A stretch of DNA of 64,000 nucleotides from Marinobacterium iners DSM 11526. Lineage in GTDB: Bacteria; Pseudomonadota; Gammaproteobacteria; Pseudomonadales; Balneatricaceae. Positions 58,940 to 64,000 of this stretch are shown one piece after another. The position numbers were made by a program, and so were the translations under genes. How positions within the stretch are numbered: position 1 is the stretch's first letter; the number at the start of each line of letters is the position of its first letter. The stretch covers positions 62,001-126,000 of the forward strand of contig NZ_FNRJ01000003.1 in assembly GCF_900107855.1 (NCBI RefSeq), in the 5' to 3' direction. The notes beneath the pieces are model-generated. The model was not told the origin of the DNA. It saw only the letters and a program-made list of their open reading frames with translations, and ran no database searches.

Positions 58940-59610
58940 TGTCGCGTCAACATGATGAACAAACCATCGCGCTGGCCGGAATGTTTCAGGCCGCCAGCCT
59001 GGTGGACCAGATCGCCCGTCGTGGCATGGTGCCGCAGAACAACCTTGAAACCAGCATCGCCAGCCTGTTCGTGACCGATCCGCGCCAGACGGAAGATGTC
59101 TATGGCGGTGTCAACAACATCCCCTACTCGCTCAACCTTGGCCTGCGTCACCTGCAGGACATGGTGGACAAGAACGAGAGCGCCCAGAACAAGCAGATTG
59201 TGCAATATGTGCTGGGCATGATCATGTTGGAGCGTCAGCTCGACAAACACCCTGACGTGATGCAAAAGATCGGCGAAGGTATCGATGAGGTGGCACGCAA
59301 GGCGCGCTATTTCAGTGAGCAGGATGACAACGCCGAACTCGACCCTTCAGCCTATACCCACAGCAACGTGATCGCGGCGCTGGATGGCCTGTATCAGACC
59401 ACCGTGAGCACCTTCAGCTTCCGTATCCAGGTTGGCGGTGATCCAAGGCATCTGCAGAACACCGAAAACGCCGCACGTATTCGCGCTCTGTTGCTGGCCG
59501 GTATCCGTTCTGCACTGCTCTGGCGGCAGGTCGGTGGCAAGCGCTGGCATATGCTGTTTTTCCGTTCGCGCCTCAAGCCTTCGTTGAGACGCATTCTCAA
59601 GTCATCCTGA
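58939..59610 (+). CDS. hflD: High-frequency lysogenization protein HflD homologue
   Basis: A 223-residue HflD (YcfC) protein, mostly helical, loosely bound to the inner membrane. Family pieces: I-A-L-A-G-M-F-Q-A-A, L-V-D-Q-I-A-R-R-G, Y-V-L-G-M-I-M-L-E-R-Q-L and the C-terminal R-I-R-A-L-L-L-A-G-I-R-S-A-L-L-W-R-Q. In E. coli it affects lambda lysogeny through CII, but its normal role is unclear; conservation between mnmA and purB is strong. TGATG overlap joins it to mnmA. Confidence 0.94.
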   Translation: MSRQHDEQTIALAGMFQAASLVDQIARRGMVPQNNLETSIASLFVTDPRQTEDVYGGVNNIPYSLNLGLRHLQDMVDKNESAQNKQIVQYVLGMIMLERQLDKHPDVMQKIGEGIDEVARKARYFSEQDDNAELDPSAYTHSNVIAALDGLYQTTVSTFSFRIQVGGDPRHLQNTENAARIRALLLAGIRSALLWRQVGGKRWHMLFFRSRLKPSLRRILKSS

Positions 59611-59656
59611 TCCAGAGCCGCACTGGCGTACCCAGCTGCGGCCATTTCCCGTATAA

Positions 59657-61063
<1,407 letters not shown>

Positions 61064-61072
61064 GTTGTTTCA

Positions 61073-61095
61073 CGGGGCCTTCTGGCCCCGTTTTT
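61073..61095 (+). terminator. Terminator of purB
   Basis: CGGGGCC with GGCCCCG arms, four-base loop, T5 tract, beginning nine bases after the stop. Confidence 0.93.
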
Positions 61096-61126
61096 GATTC
61101 CATGACAGTCTTTTACAGGTGCAGGT

Positions 61127-61960
61127 ATGGAAACACTGCTCGCTACCGATAATCACCCCATTCGATATGTTAGCCTGGGCAAGGGCCAGCCCGTAGTGTT
61201 TCTGCATGGCTGGACCTCTGGCGCTCGCGAATGGCTCCCTTTCGCCTCCGAGCTGGCCGAATCCCATCAGGTCTTTTGCTGGGATGCCCGTGGTCACGGC
61301 ACCCATGAACCTCCACCCTGCGATCAGATGGTGATCAGCCAGATGGCGGCTGATCTTGACCGCCTGCTCACCGAACATGATCTGCGCGATGTGGTACTGG
61401 TGGGCCACTCCATGGGCGCTCTGATCAGCTGGGAGTACATTCGCAGCTACGGACTTGGGCGCCTCGGTGGCCTGTGCATAGTAGACCAGTCCCCCAAACT
61501 GGTTACCGATATCGACTGGCCTCTGGGTATCTACGGCGACTTCGATTACGACCGCAACCAGCGCTTCCTGCAACGGTTGGAGCAGGACTTTGCTGAAGGG
61601 GTGCTGGAGCTGGCGGCGCACGGCCTTAACCGACGCAGCCGCGAGAACTATGAAGCCAACTCGCGCGGTTTTCAGCAAATGCGCGACTATCTGCGCGGGC
61701 TGAACGCACCGGCACTGACTCGGTGCTGGGATTCGCTGACGCAACAGGACTACCGCGACCTGCTGCCACAGATCGACCTGCCGACTCTGCTGATCTACGG
61801 TGACAGTAGTCAGTTCTACAGCTCGGAGGTGTCGCAATGGGTTGAGGCCCAGCTGCCCTTCCCCGAACTGCATATCTACCCCAAGACGGATCACTCACCA
61901 CATCTGTGGCATAAAGAGCGCTTTGTGCATGACCTTAAACACTGGTGTCGACGACTGTGA
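61127..61960 (+). CDS. Alpha/beta-fold hydrolase
   Basis: A 277-residue hydrolase without signal peptide. F-L-H-G-W-T forms the oxyanion region, G-H-S-M-G-A the nucleophile elbow (serine about residue 94), the acid is likely the aspartate in Y-G-D-S-S-Q-F-Y, and the histidine that in D-H-S-P-H-L-W. The triad is therefore complete and an esterase, lactonase or C-C hydrolase activity is possible. It stands between purB and trmJ, a place with no such gene in E. coli. The substrate cannot be inferred. Confidence 0.88.
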   Translation: METLLATDNHPIRYVSLGKGQPVVFLHGWTSGAREWLPFASELAESHQVFCWDARGHGTHEPPPCDQMVISQMAADLDRLLTEHDLRDVVLVGHSMGALISWEYIRSYGLGRLGGLCIVDQSPKLVTDIDWPLGIYGDFDYDRNQRFLQRLEQDFAEGVLELAAHGLNRRSRENYEANSRGFQQMRDYLRGLNAPALTRCWDSLTQQDYRDLLPQIDLPTLLIYGDSSQFYSSEVSQWVEAQLPFPELHIYPKTDHSPHLWHKERFVHDLKHWCRRL

Positions 61961-62039
61961 GTCTGATACGTCCTCTGTTACTTTGTCTCACCCGCCTTGC
62001 CCCCTATAATGCGGCTCAATTCTGTTTGTGAGGCACCGC

Positions 62040-62762
62040 ATGCTCGACAATATTCGCATCATCATGGTCAACACCTTTCACCCCGGCAACATCGGCGCTG
62101 CGGCCCGTGCTTTGAAAAACATGGGCCTGAGCCAACTCTGGCTGGTTGACCCCATCGAGTTTCCGCATGCAGAGGCCGAATCACGTGCAGCCGGTGCCAA
62201 GGATCTGCTCGATAATGCCGTGGTCGTCAAGACCGTCGAAGAGGCCATTGCCGATTGTCAGCTGGTCATCGGTACCAGTGCCCGCCAGCGCAGCTTCGAT
62301 CAGCCTCTGATGGACGCCGAAGCCGCCGCAGCCATGATGGTGGATGAGGCCCGCAGTGGCCAGATCGCCATTCTGTTTGGCCGCGAAACCATGGGGCTGA
62401 CCAATGAGGAGATGCTGCTGTGCAACCGCCATCTTTACATTGATGCCAATGAAGACTATCCGGTACTCAACATCGCCCAGGCGATACAGCTGGTCACCTA
62501 CGAGCTGCGCAGAGCCGCCCGTGGTGCAAAAGCCGTAGCCGAGCCTGCACCCTATCCACGCCAGGGTGAGATCACCCTGTTTTATGAACATCTTGAAAAG
62601 GTGCTGCGTCGCACCGGCTTCATCATCCCCCAGCATGAGGGGCGAGTGATGGAAAAACTGCGCCGTTACTTCAATCGCACCCGCCCCGAAAAGGCCGAGT
62701 TGGGCATGTTGCGCGGCATTCTGACTTCGGTTGAAGAGGTGCTGGAGCGCGAGAAGCACTGA
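62040..62762 (+). CDS. trmJ: tRNA (cytidine/uridine-2'-O-)-methyltransferase TrmJ
   Basis: A 240-residue SPOUT methyltransferase for position 32 of tRNA. Motif 1 is N-T-F-H-P-G-N-I-G-A-A-A-R-A, motif 2 L-F-G-R-E-T-M-G-L-T-N-E-E and motif 3 Y-P-V-L-N-I-A-Q-A-I-Q-L-V-T-Y-E-L, which form the knotted SAM site. GAGG seven bases before ATG 62040 supports this start. In E. coli trmJ neighbours the isc operon; here it is next to a hydrolase and an unknown small gene. Confidence 0.94.
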   Translation: MLDNIRIIMVNTFHPGNIGAAARALKNMGLSQLWLVDPIEFPHAEAESRAAGAKDLLDNAVVVKTVEEAIADCQLVIGTSARQRSFDQPLMDAEAAAAMMVDEARSGQIAILFGRETMGLTNEEMLLCNRHLYIDANEDYPVLNIAQAIQLVTYELRRAARGAKAVAEPAPYPRQGEITLFYEHLEKVLRRTGFIIPQHEGRVMEKLRRYFNRTRPEKAELGMLRGILTSVEEVLEREKH

Positions 62763-62832
62763 ACCAAAGTTGACTTCGTTGCCAATGCACCACTCTGTCA
62801 GACTGAGGTCTGCAATCAACAAGGAGAGATCA

Positions 62833-63096
62833 ATGAGCCATTCACACAGCCTGCTTGAGCTGGCCGCCCAGGCCGAAGCCCTGCGCAACGGCCTGCAACA
62901 GACCGCTCGCGACTACGAACAGTTCGAGTTTAACGTTGACGGTGTGCACAGCTGCATGGCGCGTATTCAGAAGTGTATTCGTATGGTCGGTAACGACCGT
63001 CAGGCCGCACTGGCCAACCGCGACAAGCGCAAGGTGATGGCTGAGCTTGAAGATGCGGTCACTGAAATGGCGGAGCTGCTTAATCTTGATCACTGA
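62833..63096 (+). CDS. Hypothetical small helical protein, 87 residues
   Basis: No family recognised. It appears wholly alpha-helical (L-L-E-L-A-A-Q-A-E-A-L-R-N-G-L-Q-Q-T-A-R-D-Y then V-M-A-E-L-E-D-A-V-T-E-M-A-E-L-L) with two cysteines in the middle (H-S-C-M-A-R-I-Q-K-C-I). AAGGAG stands at a good distance before the ATG, so expression is likely strong. The stop overlaps the likely start of roxA, suggesting coupling. Confidence 0.75.
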   Translation: MSHSHSLLELAAQAEALRNGLQQTARDYEQFEFNVDGVHSCMARIQKCIRMVGNDRQAALANRDKRKVMAELEDAVTEMAELLNLDH

Positions 63097-64000
63097 ACTG
63101 AATTGGGGCGAGCTAAGCCCTGAAATCTTTCTGCGTGACTACTGGCAGAAAAAGCCCCTTTTGATTCGTAACGCCTTCCCCGGCTTCCAACCGGCAATCG
63201 ATGCAGATGAGTTGGCCGGCCTGGCATGTGAAGATGATATCGAGTCACGCCTGATCATCAATGATCCAGCCAGCGGGCACTGGGCACTTGAGCACGGCCC
63301 TTTTGCACCCGAACGCTTTGCTGAGCTGGGTGACGCCCCCTGGACTCTGCTGGTACAGGCCGTGGATCACTGGGTGCCGGATGTTGCCCCGCTGCTGGAG
63401 GCTTTCAACTTCATTCCTCAGTGGCGCCGCGATGATCTGATGATCAGTTACGCCAGTGATGGCGGTGGTGTGGGACCGCATTATGACAACTATGATGTGT
63501 TCCTGCTGCAGGCAGAGGGCGTGCGCCGCTGGGAAGTGGGTGGCCTGTTTGGTGAAGACTCCCCTCGACGTGAAGATACTCCGGTCATGATCTTGCCTGA
63601 ATGGCATGCCGAGCAGAGCTGGGAACTGAACCCGGGGGATATGCTCTACTTGCCGCCCCGTGTGGGTCACAACGGGGTGGGTGTGGGTGATGGCTGCATG
63701 ACCTGGTCGATCGGGTTTCGCGCCCCTTCCCATGCAGAGATCTTGCGTGGCCTGACCGACACGCTATGCGACTCACTCAGTACCGACTTGCGTTACACCG
63801 ATGCTGACCTGGCATTGACTGCCAAACCCGGTGAAATTGATGCAGCCGCAATTGCCCGCCTAAGCTCAATCCTGCAGCAATACCTTGGCGACCCTGACCG
63901 ACTTGCACACTGGTTTGGTACCTTCATGACTGAGCCAAAGTACCCGGAGCTGGCCGGAAGTGATGAAACCCTGACAGCAGCCGAGTTGGCTGAAGCACTT
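63086..64000 (+). CDS. roxA: 50S ribosomal protein L16 arginine hydroxylase RoxA, 5' part
   Basis: At least 305 residues of a JmjC/cupin Fe(II)/2-oxoglutarate oxygenase; the end lies outside the window. It matches E. coli YcfD along its length: D-Y-W-Q-K-K-P-L-L-I-R, D-E-L-A-G-L-A, W-T-L-L-V-Q-A-V-D-H-W, the iron-binding H-x-D in G-V-G-P-H-Y-D-N-Y-D (about residue 131), and the distal histidine in L-P-P-R-V-G-H-N-G. It hydroxylates Arg81 of L16 in E. coli. No ATG exists near the start; TTG 63086, ten bases after GGAG and overlapping the previous gene, is the best choice, but the start is uncertain. Confidence 0.92.
   Translation, partial: MITELNWGELSPEIFLRDYWQKKPLLIRNAFPGFQPAIDADELAGLACEDDIESRLIINDPASGHWALEHGPFAPERFAELGDAPWTLLVQAVDHWVPDVAPLLEAFNFIPQWRRDDLMISYASDGGGVGPHYDNYDVFLLQAEGVRRWEVGGLFGEDSPRREDTPVMILPEWHAEQSWELNPGDMLYLPPRVGHNGVGVGDGCMTWSIGFRAPSHAEILRGLTDTLCDSLSTDLRYTDADLALTAKPGEIDAAAIARLSSILQQYLGDPDRLAHWFGTFMTEPKYPELAGSDETLTAAELAEAL

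Overview
The window reads as one continuous stretch of a chromosome from a marine-type gammaproteobacterium, most likely of the Oceanospirillales (Marinobacterium/Neptunomonas-like). This is inferred from gene content and protein style, not from a database search. Gene neighbourhoods shared with Pseudomonas and Escherichia support it: tusDCB-tusE next to yccA, uvrC-pgsA-tRNA-Gly-tRNA-Cys, ftsK-lolA-rarA-crcB-serS, trxB-aat-bpt-infA facing clpS-clpA and cspD, and rluE-nudJ-mnmA-hflD-purB. Monomeric isocitrate dehydrogenase, phasins (polyhydroxyalkanoate granule proteins) and LuxS fit the same group. There is no rRNA, CRISPR array, phage or intact insertion sequence. The only mobile DNA seen is a broken IS5-type transposase fragment.

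Layout: 1-1.1 kb holds the end of a TatD hydrolase and a radical SAM protein. 1.1-3.9 kb is a leftward operon for tRNA sulfur relay (tusDCBE) that also carries a hydroxypyruvate isomerase and a CheW-like protein. 4-9.1 kb has yccA, truC, luxS, rhlE, a cold-shock gene with a long leader, and mtnN. 9.2-14.6 kb has an alanine-glyoxylate type aminotransferase, a beta-hydroxyacid dehydrogenase, two small unknown genes, uvrC, pgsA and two tRNAs. 14.7-19.7 kb has a TRIC-type channel under a tandem glycine riboswitch, tRNA-Leu, gapdh, a KfrA-like DNA-binding protein, a response regulator and several unknowns. 19.7-21 kb is an AT-rich patch with a DUF6933-like gene and the IS5 remnant. 21.5-29.2 kb has a split YeeE/YedE sulfur transporter and a three-gene cyclic-di-GMP cluster. 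29.3-44.4 kb is metabolic: prpE, panD, metH, idh, an M16C peptidase, two phasins and a ubiquinone hydroxylase. 44.5-64 kb is dense housekeeping, ending inside roxA.

Genes that work together across the window: TusBCDE pass sulfur to MnmA (57.8 kb) for 2-thiouridine in tRNA. MetH, LuxS and MtnN are parts of the activated methyl cycle, and LuxS plus MtnN make AI-2. ClpS and ClpA serve the N-end rule together with the two aminoacyl-tRNA protein transferases Aat and Bpt. Hydroxypyruvate isomerase, the aminotransferase, the dehydrogenase and the glycine-controlled channel hint at glyoxylate/glycine metabolism, although they are not in one operon.

The most unusual material is: (i) a protein that fuses a TRAP-type (DctP) solute-binding domain to a type 1 periplasmic-binding domain and overlaps by four bases a GGDEF-EAL gene, with a second diguanylate cyclase just upstream; (ii) a perfect 34-bp palindrome at 8201-8234 whose core recurs, with two mismatches, at the start of the kfrA-like gene 9 kb away; (iii) two phasin genes whose upstream regions carry TGCA-type repeats around good promoters, one phasin bearing five tandem pentapeptides; and (iv) a 16-bp perfect hairpin whose 5' arm begins with the CCA end of tRNA-Cys.
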